A stretch of DNA of 64,000 nucleotides, taken from contig NZ_BCTA01000002.1 in NCBI RefSeq assembly GCF_001570485.1, forward strand, positions 310,001-374,000, read 5' to 3'. A program made the position numbers and the translations under genes. A model generated the notes under the pieces. It was not told the origin of the DNA. It did not search any database and saw only the letters and a program-made list of their open reading frames with translations. Positions 9,952-23,849 of the stretch are shown piece after piece. Numbering within the stretch: position 1 is the stretch's first letter; the number at the start of each line of letters is the position of its first letter. The DNA is from Mycolicibacterium novocastrense. GTDB lineage: Bacteria; Actinomycetota; Actinomycetes; Mycobacteriales; Mycobacteriaceae.

Positions 9952-11018
9952 CCGACTTGATCGGAGCAGATCTCGGGTTGACCGCAGGCACCAGCCGGGT
10001 GCCGACGACCGATCAGCCGCAGAAGTCGAAGGACTTCACCAGCGACCAGGAGGTCCGCTGGTGCCCCGGTTGCGGTGACTACGTCATCCTCAACACGATC
10101 CGCAACTTCCTGCCCGAGCTGGGGTTGCGCCGCGAAAACATCGCGTTCGTCAGCGGTATCGGCTGCTCGAGTCGCTTCCCGTACTACCTGGAGACCTACG
10201 GGTTCCACTCGATCCACGGCCGCGCCCCGACGATCGCGACCGGCCTGGCGCTGGCCCGCGAGGATCTGTCGGTGTGGGTCGTCACCGGTGACGGCGACGC
10301 GCTGTCGATCGGCGGCAACCACCTGATCCACGCGCTGCGCCGCAACATCAACATCACGATCCTGCTGTTCAACAACCGGATCTACGGGCTGACCAAGGGC
10401 CAGTACTCCCCGACGTCGGAGGTCGGCAAGGTCACCAAGTCCACTCCGATGGGCTCGCTGGACTACCCGTTCAACCCGGTGTCGCTGGCGCTCGGCGCCG
10501 ACGCGACGTTCGTCGGCCGTGCACTGGACTCCGACCGCAAGGGGCTCTCCGAGGTGCTGCGCGCCGCCGCCGCTCACCGCGGTGCGGCCCTGGTCGAGAT
10601 CTTGCAGGACTGCCCGATCTTCAACGACGGCTCGTTCGACGCCCTGCGCAAGGAAGGCGCCGAGGAGCGGCTGATCAACCTCACCCACGGCGAGCCGGTC
10701 ACGTTCGGCGCCGACGGCGAGTACTGCGTGGTGAAGTCCGGCTACGGGCTCGAGATCGCCAAGACCGCCGATGTGTCGGCCGACGAGATCGTCGTCCACG
10801 ACGCCAACCTCGAGGACCCGGCCTACGCGTTCGCGTTGTCGCGGCTGTCGGACCAGAGCCTCGAACACATGGTGATGGGCATCTTCCGTCAGGTGAGCAA
10901 GCCGACCTACGACGACGCGGCCCGCCGGCAGATCGCGGCGGCCCGCTCCGAGAAGGCGCACGACACGGCCGCACTTCAGTCACTGCTTCGGGGCAAAGAC
11001 ACCTGGACTGTCGACTAA
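9948..11018 (+). CDS. korB: 2-oxoglutarate:ferredoxin oxidoreductase, beta subunit
   Basis: Thiamine-pyrophosphate and iron-sulfur subunit, 356 residues. WCPGCGDY gives C39 and C42, and [12 protein letters not shown] gives C73, cluster ligands of the family. The TPP motif starts [12 protein letters not shown] near 114 and ends at the Asn pair near 132-133. Its ATG overlaps the korA stop by 4 nt, so the subunits are coupled. Electrons pass to ferredoxin; no ferredoxin gene is in this window. mobA follows 10 nt later. Confidence 0.96.
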   Translation: MTDLIGADLGLTAGTSRVPTTDQPQKSKDFTSDQEVRWCPGCGDYVILNTIRNFLPELGLRRENIAFVSGIGCSSRFPYYLETYGFHSIHGRAPTIATGLALAREDLSVWVVTGDGDALSIGGNHLIHALRRNINITILLFNNRIYGLTKGQYSPTSEVGKVTKSTPMGSLDYPFNPVSLALGADATFVGRALDSDRKGLSEVLRAAAAHRGAALVEILQDCPIFNDGSFDALRKEGAEERLINLTHGEPVTFGADGEYCVVKSGYGLEIAKTADVSADEIVVHDANLEDPAYAFALSRLSDQSLEHMVMGIFRQVSKPTYDDAARRQIAAARSEKAHDTAALQSLLRGKDTWTVD

Positions 11019-11028
11019 CGTCACCGTC

Positions 11029-11619
11029 ATGACGACCACCGTTCCGCTGGCCGGAATCATCCTGGCGGGCGGGGCTTCCCGCCGCATGGGCCGCGACAAG
11101 GCCACGTTGCCGTATGAGGGCACCACGCTCGTCGAGCGGATGGTGAGCATCCTGGCGCCGCGGTGCGCGCCGATCTTCGTCATCGCCGCCCCCGGGCAGG
11201 CACTGCCGGCGCTCGACGCCGAGGTTCTGCGCGACGAGGTGCGCGGCGTCGGCCCGCTGTTGGCGACCGGCCGGGGGCTGCGGGCTGCGGCCGAGGCCGG
11301 GTCGGAACTCGCGTTCGTCTCCGCGGTGGACATGCCGCTGCTGACCGTCGAGCTGATCGACGAATTGGTGGCCCCGGCGCTTCGCGTGGAGGCCGACGTG
11401 GTGTTGCCATGGGACGGCCGTGACCACTACCTCGCCGGTGTCTATCGCACCGCGCTGGCCGGGCGTGTGGACGAACTGATCGCTGCGGGGGAGCGAAGCA
11501 TGCGCGCGCTGGTGGACCGGGTCGACACCCAGCGGATCGTCATGCCCGAACAGCGTGCGCTGACCAACGTCAACACCGCCGCCGATCTCGCCGCCATCCG
11601 CGACGTGCAAATCGCCTAG
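11029..11619 (+). CDS. mobA: Molybdenum cofactor guanylyltransferase
   Basis: A 196-residue nucleotidyltransferase adding GMP to molybdopterin to make (bis-)molybdopterin guanine dinucleotide, the cofactor form used by DMSO-reductase-family enzymes. The N-terminal [13 protein letters not shown] (12-24) is the GTP-binding signature; [11 protein letters not shown] near 103 is the metal-binding region. It lies 10 nt after korB in the same order as in M. tuberculosis (Rv2453c), so it is probably cotranscribed. With fdhD nearby it points to active Mo-enzyme use. Confidence 0.92.
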   Translation: MTTTVPLAGIILAGGASRRMGRDKATLPYEGTTLVERMVSILAPRCAPIFVIAAPGQALPALDAEVLRDEVRGVGPLLATGRGLRAAAEAGSELAFVSAVDMPLLTVELIDELVAPALRVEADVVLPWDGRDHYLAGVYRTALAGRVDELIAAGERSMRALVDRVDTQRIVMPEQRALTNVNTAADLAAIRDVQIA

Positions 11620-12953
<1,334 letters not shown>

Positions 12954-12976
12954 GCACGCGTTTTCGTCTTATCAGG

Positions 12977-13004
12977 GGCGGTGCCGGGATTATCCGGCAC
13001 CGCC
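12977..13004 (+). terminator. Intrinsic terminator after the first rpf gene
   Basis: A perfect 11-bp stem (12977-12987 with 12994-13004; GGCGGTGCCGG on the left arm) around a GATTAT loop, followed by the T-rich TCTTCTTTCT. It lies 24 nt after the stop codon and separates the two rpf genes. Confidence 0.9.
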
Positions 13005-13037
13005 TCTTCTTTCTCAGAAGGCTCTTACGCCAATTAA

Positions 13038-14231
<1,194 letters not shown>

Positions 14232-14235
<4 letters not shown>

Positions 14236-15398
14236 GCCGCGGACACGTCGCGGTCGGTGGGCGGCTTGAACGCCGATCGTGCCGCCACAGCGGCCAGGTG
14301 ACCGGCGATCAGGGCTTCGGGTCCCAGCACCGTCGCCCGGCTCACGAGCGCACTGAGCGCCGGCGGCAGGTTCATGACGCGCCCGATGAACCGCGATTCG
14401 CGGACCAGCGAGCGGACCCGCGGACGGCGAAACGCCACGAACCGCGCGAACGCCGCACCGACGTCGTCGTCGCCATCGAGGAACCGCGCCAGGATCGCGG
14501 CGTCCTCCAGCCCCTGACAGCCGCCCTGTCCCAGGTGCGGACGCATCGGATGCGCGGCGTCACCGACCGTCACGATGGAACCCCGCGACCACTGCCGCGC
14601 CTCGTCGCGGTCATAGAGGTCGTTGCGCAAGACGGCGGCGGGATCCGTGGCGGCCAGGATCTCGGGGATGGGCGGGGCCCACGACGCGAACCGCTCCCGA
14701 AGGTAGGCCAGTTCACCCTGCGGCGCCGTGGTCGCCTCGGGTACTCGTTCGGTGGCGAACCAATACGTGTGGTCCTGCCCGAGTGGGACGTGGCCGAACT
14801 CGCACGCTGGGCCGAGTGTCTCGCCCGCGAGCTCGGGATCGATTCTGCAGTCGGCCACCCCGCGCCACGCGGTGTAGCCGACATATCGGTTGTGCAGCGG
14901 TCCGTTGAGATGACGGGCGACCATCGAATGCGTGCCGTCGGCGCCCACGACGGCGTCGGCCTCCAGCACCGCGGAGTCGGCCAACGTGACTCGGATGCCG
15001 TCGCCGGTCACCGCCAGCGCCTCCACCGCCACGCCGGCCCGCACGGTGCCGTCGGCGAGCGCCCCGGCCAGAATCGATGTCAACGCCGAACGGCGGATGA
15101 CGACAAGAGGTTCGCCGAGCGCCTTGATGAGGCGTTGCCGTTCGGGTCGCCGCAACCAGCTGCCGTCACGCCAGCGCGCCGCACCTGCCGTGACCCGGCC
15201 GCCGGCCTCACGCACGGGGTCGCCGAGGCCGATGTTGTCGAGCGCGGCCAAAGCGTTGGGCCAGATGCTGATTCCGGCTCCCGAGGACGTGTCGGTGCGC
15301 TCCTCGACAAGCGTGATGTCGAGTCCGCGCTGTTGCAGGGCCACAGCGGTCGCCAACCCGGCGATGCCCGCCCCGACGACTACGATCCGCTTCGGCAT
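14232..15398 (-). CDS. FAD-dependent aromatic hydroxylase-type monooxygenase
   Basis: A 388-residue class A flavoprotein monooxygenase. It shows the GAGIAGLATA dinucleotide motif (9-18) at the N terminus, the VGADGTHS DG motif (151-158) that binds FAD and NAD(P)H, and the GDAAHPMRPHLGQGG motif from 279. This family hydroxylates aromatic or polycyclic compounds; the substrate cannot be told. It is the first gene of a two-gene operon with the VOC protein and is divergent from the S9 peptidase gene over 63 nt. Confidence 0.88.
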
Positions 15399-15461
15399 GC
15401 GTCGAACGTAGCGCGCAGCACGTCGCGGGGAGGGTCGCCGGGGTGTGCTACCAACGGGGGC
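15399..15461. promoter_or_regulatory. Divergent promoter region, monooxygenase and S9 peptidase
   Basis: 63 nt between two divergent start codons; both promoters must overlap here or in the coding ends. No clear hexamers or operator stood out. Confidence 0.35.
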
Positions 15462-17486
15462 ATGACCGCGACGGCCCTCGACGCCCCGTCCCGCGCGCCC
15501 TTCGACGACCTCGACGAGTACGTGGCGTTACCCCGCGTCTCGGGACTGGCGCTGTCGCCGGACGGAACCCGGTTGGTGACCACCGTCGCTCAACTCAACG
15601 ACAAGAGAACCGAATACGTCAGCGCGGTCTGGGAGCTCGACCCCACCGGCGCCGAACCGGCGCGCCGGCTGACGCGGGGGACCGAGGGCGAGTCGGCCCC
15701 CGCGTTCGCGGCCAACGGCGATCTGCTGTTCGTCGCAGTCCGCCCGACCGCGGACGACGACGCGCCACCCGCCGCGCTGTGGCGACTTCCGGCGACCGGC
15801 GGTGAGGCGGCGCAGGTGCTGTCACCGCCCGGCGGCGTCGAGGCGGTGCGCACCGCCCGCGAAGCTGACGTGGCGGTGGTGCGCTCACCATTGATGCCCT
15901 CGGCACGGACCATCGCCGAGGACCGCCGGCTGCGAGACCTGCGCAAGGACAACAAGATCACCGCGATCCTGCACACCGGCTATCCGATTCGGCACTGGGA
16001 CGCCGATCTGGGACCGGGCGAGCCGCACCTGCTCGCCGTCGCGCTGACCGACGATTCCGCGTGCGGTGAAGACGTGCGCGACCTGACCGCCGCGCCGGTC
16101 GGCGCCTTGCGCGAGTCCGACTTCGACATCAGTTCCGACGGGCGGTTCCTGGTCACCACGTGGCAACGGCCCGCCCCCGGTGCGTCCCGCCATTCGGTGC
16201 TGATGCGGATCGACCTGGACACCGGCGAACGCTCGGTGGTGGTGGCCGAGCCCGACGCCGACGTGTGGAGTCCGGCCATCTCACCGGACGGCACCACCGT
16301 CGTCTACCTCCGCGAGACGTTCTCGACACCCGATACGCCGCCGCGAATCACGCTGGGATGCACCCGGTTTGGCGAGAGCCCACGCGTGCTCGCCGGTGAT
16401 TGGGACCGGTGGCCGGCATCGGTGACGTGGCTGCGGGACGGCTCGGCGGTGATCGTCACCGCCGATCAGGACGGCAGGGCACCGGTTTTCCGGGTCGGCC
16501 TCGCCGACGGTGCGGTAACCCAGCTGACGTTCGACGACTACTGCTACTCCGATGTGGTTGCCGCTGCGGACGGTGTGCTGTTCGCGTTGCGAAGCTCCTA
16601 TGCGGCGCCGCCTCACCCGGTGCGCATCGACCCCGACGGCGGTGTCACCGAGCTTCCGTGTGCGGCGCTGCCGCCGCTTCCGGGGACGCTGACCGAACTC
16701 GAGACGACGTCCGGCGACGGCACGCGGGTGCGTTCGTGGTTGGTGCTCCCGGCCGGTGACGGAAAGGCGCCGCTGCTGCTGTGGATCCACGGCGGTCCGT
16801 TGGCCAGCTGGAACGTGTGGTCGTGGCGGTGGAATCCGTGGCTGCTGGCGGCTCGCGGGTATGCGGTGCTGCTGCCCGATCCCGGGATCTCCACCGGTTA
16901 CGGGCAGGACTTCATCGCGCGGGGCTGGGGCGCCTGGGGCGGTGCCCCTTTCGAGGATCTGATGGCCATCACCGATGCCGCGTGCGCGTATCCCCGCATC
17001 GACGCGTCGCGTACCGCGGCGATGGGTGGGTCGTTCGGTGGCTACATGGCCAACTGGGTCGCCGGCCACACCGACAGGTTCGACGCGATCGTCACCCATG
17101 CCAGCCTCTGGGCGCTCGATCAGTTCGGCGCCACCACCGACTCGTCGTACTACTGGCTACGGGAGATGACGCGCGACATGGCGGAGGCCAACTCGCCGCA
17201 TCACCACGTCGCCGAAATCCGTACGCCCATGCTGGTCATCCACGGCGACAAGGACTACCGAGTGCCGATCGGCCAGGCGCTGCGGCTCTGGTACGAGTTG
17301 CTCACCCACTCCGCGCTGGCGGCCGATGCCGACGGCGACAGCCCGCACCGGTTTCTGTATTTCCCGTCGGAGAACCACTGGGTGCTCACTCCGCAACACG
17401 CCAAGATCTGGTACCAGGTGGTGATCGGGTTCCTGGCCCGGCACGTGCTCGGTGAGGACACCGAGGTGCCCGAGACGCTCGGGTAG
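15462..17486 (+). CDS. S9 family prolyl oligopeptidase / acylaminoacyl-peptidase
   Basis: A 674-residue serine peptidase with an N-terminal beta-propeller-like region (WD/TolB repeats such as SPDGTRLVTT near 35 and SPDGTTVVYL near 275) and a C-terminal alpha/beta hydrolase. The triad is S524 (GGSFGGYMA), D598 (HGDKDYRVP) and H639 (SENHW). No signal peptide is seen, so it is probably cytosolic and cleaves short or N-blocked peptides. The ATG at 15462 begins the family-like sequence; the same frame stays open far upstream but that stretch is antisense to the monooxygenase and not coding. The next gene starts 10 nt after the stop. Confidence 0.92.
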   Translation: MTATALDAPSRAPFDDLDEYVALPRVSGLALSPDGTRLVTTVAQLNDKRTEYVSAVWELDPTGAEPARRLTRGTEGESAPAFAANGDLLFVAVRPTADDDAPPAALWRLPATGGEAAQVLSPPGGVEAVRTAREADVAVVRSPLMPSARTIAEDRRLRDLRKDNKITAILHTGYPIRHWDADLGPGEPHLLAVALTDDSACGEDVRDLTAAPVGALRESDFDISSDGRFLVTTWQRPAPGASRHSVLMRIDLDTGERSVVVAEPDADVWSPAISPDGTTVVYLRETFSTPDTPPRITLGCTRFGESPRVLAGDWDRWPASVTWLRDGSAVIVTADQDGRAPVFRVGLADGAVTQLTFDDYCYSDVVAAADGVLFALRSSYAAPPHPVRIDPDGGVTELPCAALPPLPGTLTELETTSGDGTRVRSWLVLPAGDGKAPLLLWIHGGPLASWNVWSWRWNPWLLAARGYAVLLPDPGISTGYGQDFIARGWGAWGGAPFEDLMAITDAACAYPRIDASRTAAMGGSFGGYMANWVAGHTDRFDAIVTHASLWALDQFGATTDSSYYWLREMTRDMAEANSPHHHVAEIRTPMLVIHGDKDYRVPIGQALRLWYELLTHSALAADADGDSPHRFLYFPSENHWVLTPQHAKIWYQVVIGFLARHVLGEDTEVPETLG

Positions 17487-17496
17487 CGTCGCGACC

Positions 17497-18786
17497 ATGA
17501 GCGCACCGGAGCCGGACGGCCGGCGACCTTCGACATCCGAGCGGGAATTCGACATCGTCGTGTACGGGGCCACCGGGTTCGTCGGGAAACTCACCGCCGA
17601 ATATCTGGCCAGGACGGCTTCGGGGGCCCGGATCGCGCTCGCCGGCCGATCGCACGACAAGCTGATCGCCGTCCGAGAGTCCCTGGGTGATGCGGCCCGC
17701 TCGTGGCCGCTGATCACCGCGGACGCCTCGCAGCCGTCGACACTGAACGCGATGGCCGCACAGGCGCGCGTCGTGGTCACCACGGTGGGGCCCTATGCGA
17801 AGTACGGCCTGCCGCTGGTCGCGGCGTGCGCGGCGGCCGGCACCGACTACGCGGACCTGACCGGGGAGTCGCTGTTCATCCGCGACAGCATCGACCAGTA
17901 CCACAAACAGGCCGCCGACACCGGTGCGCGCATCGTGCACTCGTGCGGATTCGATTCCGTGCCTTCGGATCTCACAGTGTTCGCGTTGTACCGGCGGGCC
18001 CAGCGCGACGATGCGGGCGAACTCACCGACACCAACCTGGTGGTGCGGTCCTTCAAGGGCGGCGTGTCCGGTGGCACGGCCGCCTCGATGATCGAGGTCA
18101 TGCGGGCGGCATCGTCAGACGCCGAGGCGCGCCGGGTGATGAACGACCCTTACACGCTCACCCCGGACCGCGCCGCCGAACCCGAGTTGGGTGGCCAACC
18201 CGATCTGCGGTGGCGGCGCGGCGGAGAGATCGCACCCGAACTCGACGGCTATTGGGTGGCGCCTTTCGTGATGGCCGCGGTCAATACCCGTATCGTGCGG
18301 CGCAGCAACGCATTACTCGACTACGCCTATGGGCGGCGACTCGAGTACGGCGAACAGATGAGCATGGGCAAGTCGATGCTCGCGCCGGTCGCATCGGCGG
18401 TGGCCGCGGCCGGTAACGCCGCGACGATGGCCTTGGGCAGCCGCTACTTCGACCGGGTGCCCGGCAAGCTGATCGAGCGGGTGCTGCCGAAACCAGGCAC
18501 CGGCCCCAGCGAGAAGGTCCGCGAAAGCGGCCACTACACCGTCGAAACGTATGCCACGACCGCCACGGGCGCCCGGTATCGCGCCGTCATGGCGCAGAAG
18601 GGCGATCCGGGCTACAAGGCGACGGCGGTGCTGCTGGGGGAAAGCGCATTGGCGCTGGCGTTCGACCGCGACAAGCTCTCCGACCTTCGCGGCGTACTCA
18701 CCCCCGCCGCGGCGATGGGCGACGTGTTGCTCACCCGGTTGCCCGCAGCGGGGGTGACGCTGGAGACGACGCGCCTGCCGGGGTAG
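17497..18786 (+). CDS. Saccharopine-dehydrogenase-like trans-acting enoyl reductase family protein
   Basis: A 429-residue NAD(P)-binding protein, syntenic with Rv2449c. The Rossmann motif GATGFVG lies at 24-30 after an N-terminal EFDIVVY strand. The family includes the mycobacterial trans-acting enoyl reductase of phthiocerol and phenolglycolipid synthesis, but this locus has no polyketide synthase, so the role is unknown. The C-terminal half has short hydrophobic stretches (MLAPVASAVAAAGNAATMAL near 310) suggesting membrane contact. It probably shares a transcript with the S9 peptidase. Confidence 0.85.
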   Translation: MSAPEPDGRRPSTSEREFDIVVYGATGFVGKLTAEYLARTASGARIALAGRSHDKLIAVRESLGDAARSWPLITADASQPSTLNAMAAQARVVVTTVGPYAKYGLPLVAACAAAGTDYADLTGESLFIRDSIDQYHKQAADTGARIVHSCGFDSVPSDLTVFALYRRAQRDDAGELTDTNLVVRSFKGGVSGGTAASMIEVMRAASSDAEARRVMNDPYTLTPDRAAEPELGGQPDLRWRRGGEIAPELDGYWVAPFVMAAVNTRIVRRSNALLDYAYGRRLEYGEQMSMGKSMLAPVASAVAAAGNAATMALGSRYFDRVPGKLIERVLPKPGTGPSEKVRESGHYTVETYATTATGARYRAVMAQKGDPGYKATAVLLGESALALAFDRDKLSDLRGVLTPAAAMGDVLLTRLPAAGVTLETTRLPG

Positions 18787-18859
18787 CGCACGTCACACCG
18801 GGTCGGAAGCGAAAAACCGCTCTGTTCGGGGCAGTTAGCGACGCCGCGCGCTGCGTTCC

Positions 18860-18865
18860 TAGAAT
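18860..18865 (+). promoter_or_regulatory. -10 hexamer for a leaderless valS transcript
   Basis: TAGAAT ends 6 nt before the valS GTG, the spacing that puts the transcription start at the start codon. The 85-nt gap upstream has no T-box or other obvious leader. Confidence 0.5.
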
Positions 18866-18871
18866 TGCGGG

Positions 18872-21532
18872 GTGACCGCCAGCCCCCGCTCCTCTGCCGA
18901 AGCCCTGCCCAAGTCCTGGGACCCGGCCGCGGTGGAGAGCGATCTCTACGAGGGCTGGGTCAAGGCCGGCTACTTCACCGCCGACGCCACCAGCAGCAAG
19001 CCCGCCTACTCGATCGTGCTGCCCCCGCCGAACGTCACCGGCAATCTGCACATGGGCCACGCGCTGGACCACACGCTGATGGATGCGCTGACCCGCCGCA
19101 AGCGGATGCAGGGCTTCGAGGTGTTGTGGCTGCCGGGCATGGATCATGCCGGCATCGCCACGCAGTCGGTCGTCGAGAAGCAACTCGCGGTCGACGGCAA
19201 GACCAAAGAGGACTTCGGCCGGGACCTGTTCATCGACAAGGTCTGGGATTGGAAGCGGCAATCCGGCGGCACCATCGGCGCGCAGATGCGCCGCCTCGGT
19301 GACGGCGTCGACTGGAGCCGCGAACGGTTCACCATGGACGAGGGTCTGTCGCGCGCGGTGCGCACGATCTTCAAGCGACTCTTCGACGCGGGTCTGATCT
19401 ACCAGGCCGAGCGACTGGTCAACTGGTCGCCGGTGCTTGAGACCGCGATCTCCGATCTCGAGGTCAAATACGAGGACATCGAGGGCGAGTTGGTGTCGTT
19501 CCGGTACGGCTCACTGGACGATCACGAACCGCACATCGTCGTGGCCACCACCCGCGTGGAGACGATGCTGGGCGACACGGCGATCGCCGTGCACCCCGAT
19601 GACGAGCGCTACCGCGATCTGGTCGGCAAGACGCTGGCGCACCCCTTCATCGACCGCGACATCGTGATCGTCGCCGACGAGCACGTCGACCCCGAATTCG
19701 GCACGGGCGCCGTCAAGGTGACCCCGGCCCATGACCCGAACGACTTCGAGATCGGCCTGCGCCACCAGCTACCGATGCCGTCCATCATGGACACCAAGGG
19801 CCGAATCGCCGGCACCGGAACCGAATTCGACGGCCAGGACCGCTTCGAGGCGCGGGTCAAGGTGCGCGAGGCGCTGGCGTCGCAAGGCCGCATCGTCGCG
19901 GAGAAGCGGCCGTACGTGCACAGCGTCGGGCACTCCGAACGCAGCGGTGAGCCGATCGAGCCCAGGCTGTCGCTGCAGTGGTGGGTCAAGGTCGAGGCGT
20001 TGGCCAAGGCCGCCGGTGACGCGGTCCGCAACGGCGACACCGTCATTCACCCGCCGAGTCTCGAGCCGCGGTGGTTCGCGTGGGTGGACAACATGCACGA
20101 CTGGTGCATCTCGCGCCAGCTGTGGTGGGGCCACCGCATCCCGATCTGGCACGGCCCCGACGGCGAGACCGTCTGCGTCGGGCCCGACGAGACGCCGCCC
20201 GAGGGCTGGGAGCAGGACCCCGACGTGCTCGACACGTGGTTCAGTTCGGCGTTGTGGCCGTTCTCCACCATGGGCTGGCCGGACCGCACGCCCGACCTCG
20301 CCAAGTTCTATCCGACGACCGTGCTGGTCACCGGCTACGACATCCTGTTCTTCTGGGTGGCGCGGATGATGATGTTCGGCACGTTCGTCGCCGACGACCC
20401 CGCGATCATCGGAGACGGAGATGCGAAGAAGTCACGTCCGCAGGTTCCCTTTGAAAACGTCTTCCTGCACGGGCTGATTCGCGACGAGCACGGCCGCAAG
20501 ATGAGCAAGTCGCGCGGTAACGGGATCGACCCGCTGGACTGGGTGGAGATGTTCGGCGCCGACGCGCTGCGGTTCACGCTGGCCCGCGGGGCGAGCCCCG
20601 GCGGTGACCTGTCCATCGGCGAGGATCACGCCCGAGCGTCACGCAACTTCGCCACGAAGCTGTTCAACGCCACCCGGTTCGCGTTGATGAACGGGGCCGC
20701 GCCCGCTCCGCTGCCCGACACCGCCGAGCTGACCGACGCCGACCGGTGGATCCTGGGCCGCGTGGAACAGGTTCGCACGGAAGTGGATTCGGCGTTCGAC
20801 GCCTACGAGTTCAGCCGTGCGTGCGAGTCGCTCTACCACTTCGCCTGGGACGAGTTCTGCGACTGGTACGTCGAGCTGGCCAAGGTGCAGCTCGCCGAGG
20901 GGATCACGCACACGACGGCCGTGCTGGCCGCGGTGCTCGACACGCTTCTGAAGCTGCTGCATCCGGTGATGCCGTTCGTCACCGAGGTGTTGTGGAAGAC
21001 GCTGACCGGGGGTGAGTCGCTGGTGATCGCCGACTGGCCCACGCCTTCGGGCTTCGCACTCGATCCTGTTGCCGCGCAACGGGTCGCCGATATGCAGAGG
21101 CTGATCACCGAGGTGCGTCGTTTCCGCAGCGATCAGGGACTCAACGACCGCCAGAAGGTGCCTGCGCGATTGTCGGACATCGCCGGCGCGGACCTGCAGG
21201 CGCAGGTGCCCGCGGTGCGCGCGCTGGCCTGGCTGACCACCGACGGCGACGGCTTCGCCCCGACCGCGGCCATCGAGGTGCGGCTGTCGGGTGGCACCGT
21301 GACCGTCGAGGTCGACACCTCGGGCACCGTGGACGTCGCCGCCGAACGGCGCCGGCTGGAGAAGGACCTCGCGGCGGCACAGAAGGAATTGGCCGGCACC
21401 ACAGGGAAACTCGGAAACGAGGCGTTCTTGGCGAAGGCGCCTGCAGAGGTCGTCGACAAGATCCGTGGGCGTCAGCAGATCGCCCAAGAGGAAGTCGACC
21501 GCATCACCGCGAGGCTGGCCGCGCTGCGATGA
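18872..21532 (+). CDS. valS: Valyl-tRNA synthetase
   Basis: Class I aminoacyl-tRNA synthetase of 886 residues charging tRNA-Val. The HIGH signature appears as HMGH at 60-63 ([13 protein letters not shown]) and KMSKS at 543-547. A CP1 editing domain lies in between ([13 protein letters not shown] near 227), an anticodon-binding domain after 600, and a C-terminal coiled coil ([19 protein letters not shown] near 830). No ribosome site precedes the GTG, consistent with leaderless expression. The stop overlaps folC (ATGA). Confidence 0.98.
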   Translation: MTASPRSSAEALPKSWDPAAVESDLYEGWVKAGYFTADATSSKPAYSIVLPPPNVTGNLHMGHALDHTLMDALTRRKRMQGFEVLWLPGMDHAGIATQSVVEKQLAVDGKTKEDFGRDLFIDKVWDWKRQSGGTIGAQMRRLGDGVDWSRERFTMDEGLSRAVRTIFKRLFDAGLIYQAERLVNWSPVLETAISDLEVKYEDIEGELVSFRYGSLDDHEPHIVVATTRVETMLGDTAIAVHPDDERYRDLVGKTLAHPFIDRDIVIVADEHVDPEFGTGAVKVTPAHDPNDFEIGLRHQLPMPSIMDTKGRIAGTGTEFDGQDRFEARVKVREALASQGRIVAEKRPYVHSVGHSERSGEPIEPRLSLQWWVKVEALAKAAGDAVRNGDTVIHPPSLEPRWFAWVDNMHDWCISRQLWWGHRIPIWHGPDGETVCVGPDETPPEGWEQDPDVLDTWFSSALWPFSTMGWPDRTPDLAKFYPTTVLVTGYDILFFWVARMMMFGTFVADDPAIIGDGDAKKSRPQVPFENVFLHGLIRDEHGRKMSKSRGNGIDPLDWVEMFGADALRFTLARGASPGGDLSIGEDHARASRNFATKLFNATRFALMNGAAPAPLPDTAELTDADRWILGRVEQVRTEVDSAFDAYEFSRACESLYHFAWDEFCDWYVELAKVQLAEGITHTTAVLAAVLDTLLKLLHPVMPFVTEVLWKTLTGGESLVIADWPTPSGFALDPVAAQRVADMQRLITEVRRFRSDQGLNDRQKVPARLSDIAGADLQAQVPAVRALAWLTTDGDGFAPTAAIEVRLSGGTVTVEVDTSGTVDVAAERRRLEKDLAAAQKELAGTTGKLGNEAFLAKAPAEVVDKIRGRQQIAQEEVDRITARLAALR

Positions 21533-23010
21533 CCGACCCGGAGCCGGACGACCGGCCGTATCTCGACCCGGAGTCGCCCGGGCGCCCACCTCCGGATCGC
21601 GAACCCTCACCGGATGAGATCGCGGCGCTTCTGCAAGTCGAGCACCTACTCGACCAACGTTGGCCAGAAACGAAACTCGATCCCAGCACCGCGCGCATCT
21701 CGGCGCTGTTGGAACTGCTCGGCTCGCCGCAGCGCGGGTACCCGTCGATCCACATCGCGGGCACCAACGGCAAGACCTCGGTCGCGCGGATGGTCGATGC
21801 GCTGTTGACCGCGCTGCACCGTCGCACCGGCCGCACCACCAGCCCGCACCTGCAATCGGCCGTCGAGCGCATCTCGATCGACGGCAAGCCGATCAGCCCC
21901 GCGACCTACGTCGACACCTATCGCGAGATCGAGCCGTTCGTGCAGCTGGTCGACCAGCAGTCCGAGGCCGGCGTTCTCGGAAAGGCCGGCCCCGCCATGA
22001 GCAAGTTCGAGGTGGTGACCGCGATGGCGTTCGCCGCCTTCGCCGACGCGCCGATCGACGTCGCCGTGGTCGAGGTCGGCCTCGGCGGTCGCTGGGACGC
22101 CACCAACGTGGTGAACGCACCCGTCACGGTGATCACCCCGATCGGGGTGGACCACGCCGAGTACCTGGGCGACACCCTCGCCGAGATCGCCGCGGAGAAG
22201 GCCGGGATCATCGGCAAACAGGAAGACGACCTGGTGCCGACCGATACGGTCGCGATCATCGGCAGGCAGGCGCCCGAGGCGATGGAAGCGCTGCTGGCCC
22301 AGGCCGTGCGCGCCGACGCCGCGGTCGCGCGTGAGGACTCGGAGTTCGCGGTGCTCGGCAGGCAGGTCGCCGTGGGCGGGCAATTGCTCGAACTGCAGGG
22401 GCTCGGCGGCCTCTACTCGGAGATCTTCCTGCCGCTGCACGGAGAACACCAGGCGCACAACGCCGCGCTGGCGCTGGCGGCCGTCGAGGCGTTCTTCGGG
22501 GCGGGGGCGCAGCGCCAGCTGGACATCGACGCGGTGCGGGCGGGCTTCGCCGCGGTGACGAGTCCCGGCCGCCTGGAGAGAATGCGCAGCGCGCCAACGG
22601 TTTTCATCGACGCCGCGCACAACCCGGCGGGGGCCGCGGCGTTGGCGCAGGCGCTGCAGGAGGAGTTCGACTTCCGCTTTCTGGTCGGCGTCGTCTCGGT
22701 CATGGGTGACAAAGACGTCGACGGCATCCTGGCCGCCCTGGAACCGGTGTTCGACCAGGTCGTCGTCACCCACAACGGATCACCGCGCGCGCTCGACGTG
22801 GAGGCGTTGGCGCTGCTGGCCGAGCAGAGATTCGGCCCCGAACGGGTGGCCACCGCGGCGACACTGCCCGACGCGATCGAGACCGCCACCGCGATCGTCG
22901 AGGAGTCGGCGATCGAGGGTGAGCTGTTGGGCGGCGCGGGGATCGTGATCACCGGCTCGGTCGTCACCGCGGGAGCGGCACGCACGCTGTTCGGAAAGGA
23001 TCCGCAATGA
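21529..23010 (+). CDS. folC: Folylpolyglutamate synthase / dihydrofolate synthase
   Basis: Mur-ligase-family enzyme, 493 residues, adding glutamate to dihydropteroate and folates with ATP. The P-loop is GTNGKT at 78-83, the [11 protein letters not shown] block follows near 184, and the C-terminal domain contains [13 protein letters not shown]. The N terminus has an acidic 30-residue extension before the conserved [12 protein letters not shown]. It is coupled to valS upstream (ATGA) and to the membrane protein downstream (ATGA), giving a valS-folC-Rv2446c-like operon as in M. tuberculosis. Confidence 0.96.
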   Translation: MTDPEPDDRPYLDPESPGRPPPDREPSPDEIAALLQVEHLLDQRWPETKLDPSTARISALLELLGSPQRGYPSIHIAGTNGKTSVARMVDALLTALHRRTGRTTSPHLQSAVERISIDGKPISPATYVDTYREIEPFVQLVDQQSEAGVLGKAGPAMSKFEVVTAMAFAAFADAPIDVAVVEVGLGGRWDATNVVNAPVTVITPIGVDHAEYLGDTLAEIAAEKAGIIGKQEDDLVPTDTVAIIGRQAPEAMEALLAQAVRADAAVAREDSEFAVLGRQVAVGGQLLELQGLGGLYSEIFLPLHGEHQAHNAALALAAVEAFFGAGAQRQLDIDAVRAGFAAVTSPGRLERMRSAPTVFIDAAHNPAGAAALAQALQEEFDFRFLVGVVSVMGDKDVDGILAALEPVFDQVVVTHNGSPRALDVEALALLAEQRFGPERVATAATLPDAIETATAIVEESAIEGELLGGAGIVITGSVVTAGAARTLFGKDPQ

Positions 23011-23402
23011 CCGAGCCGGCGCCCGGGCAGCAGCCCGATCCCTGGAAGAGCTTCCGCGGGGTGATGGCCGGCACGCTGATCCTCGAAGCCATCGTCGTGC
23101 TGCTGGCACTGCCGGTAGTGGCCAACATCGGGGGCGGGCTGACCGCGGCCACCGGCGGCTTCCTGATCGGGATGGCGGTGGTCCTGGTGCTGTTGGCCGG
23201 AGTGCAGGGCAGACCGTGGGCGATCTGGGTGAACGTGGGCCTGCAGGTCGTGTTGATCGCGGGCGTCGTCCTCGACAGGGCGATCGCGTTCGTCGGGGTG
23301 ATCTTCCTGGTGGTGTGGCTGCTCATCGCCCGTCTGCGCGCCGAGGTGCTGCGCCGCCAGAAGCGGGGACTTCTGCCTGGTCAACAGCGTCCGCCGGAAT
23401 AG
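23007..23402 (+). CDS. DUF4233 small membrane protein (Rv2446c-like)
   Basis: A 131-residue protein with about four predicted transmembrane helices (MAGTLILEAIVVLLALPVV, a helix near 52-72, one near 75-95 and one near 92-110) and a basic C-terminal tail. It overlaps folC by 4 nt, and this neighbourhood is conserved in mycobacteria. The function is unknown. Confidence 0.85.
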   Translation: MTEPAPGQQPDPWKSFRGVMAGTLILEAIVVLLALPVVANIGGGLTAATGGFLIGMAVVLVLLAGVQGRPWAIWVNVGLQVVLIAGVVLDRAIAFVGVIFLVVWLLIARLRAEVLRRQKRGLLPGQQRPPE

Positions 23403-23416
23403 TCAATTTCGGCGGC

Positions 23417-23422
23417 TATTCT
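23417..23422 (+). promoter_or_regulatory. -10 hexamer for a leaderless ndk transcript
   Basis: TATTCT lies 7 nt before the ndk GTG, placing the start point at the start codon. The upstream gene ends only 15 nt before it. Confidence 0.5.
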
Positions 23423-23429
23423 GTCGGCC

Positions 23430-23849
23430 GTGACTGAGCCGATTGAACGGACCCTCGTGTTGGTCAAGCCCGACGGCGTCAAGCGGCGTCTTGTCGGTGA
23501 GATTCTCTCCCGGGTCGAACGCAAAGGGCTGGCGATCGCCGAGCTGAAGCTGGTGACCGTCAGCGACGAGCTGGCCCGCAGGCATTACGCCGAGCACGAG
23601 GGCAAGCCGTTCTTCGATTCCCTGCTCGCGTTCATCACATCGGGCCCGGTTGTGGCGGCGGTCCTGGAGGGTCCACGTGCAATCGCGGCGTTCCGCCAGA
23701 TCGCCGGCGGAACCGACCCCGTGGAGAAGGCCGCCCCGGGCACCATCCGCGGTGACCTGGCCCTGATCACCCAGGACAACCTCGTCCACGGCTCGGATTC
23801 CGCGGAGTCCGCCGCGCGCGAGATCGATCTCTGGTTCCCCAGCAAGTAA
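23430..23849 (+). CDS. ndk: Nucleoside diphosphate kinase
   Basis: A 139-residue enzyme that equalises nucleoside triphosphate pools by ping-pong phosphate transfer. The phosphorylated histidine is H120 in [26 protein letters not shown] near 9 and the [10 protein letters not shown] block are typical. Length is normal. The GTG start has no ribosome site and is preceded by TATTCT, so it is probably leaderless. It precedes rne by 305 nt. Confidence 0.97.
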   Translation: MTEPIERTLVLVKPDGVKRRLVGEILSRVERKGLAIAELKLVTVSDELARRHYAEHEGKPFFDSLLAFITSGPVVAAVLEGPRAIAAFRQIAGGTDPVEKAAPGTIRGDLALITQDNLVHGSDSAESAAREIDLWFPSK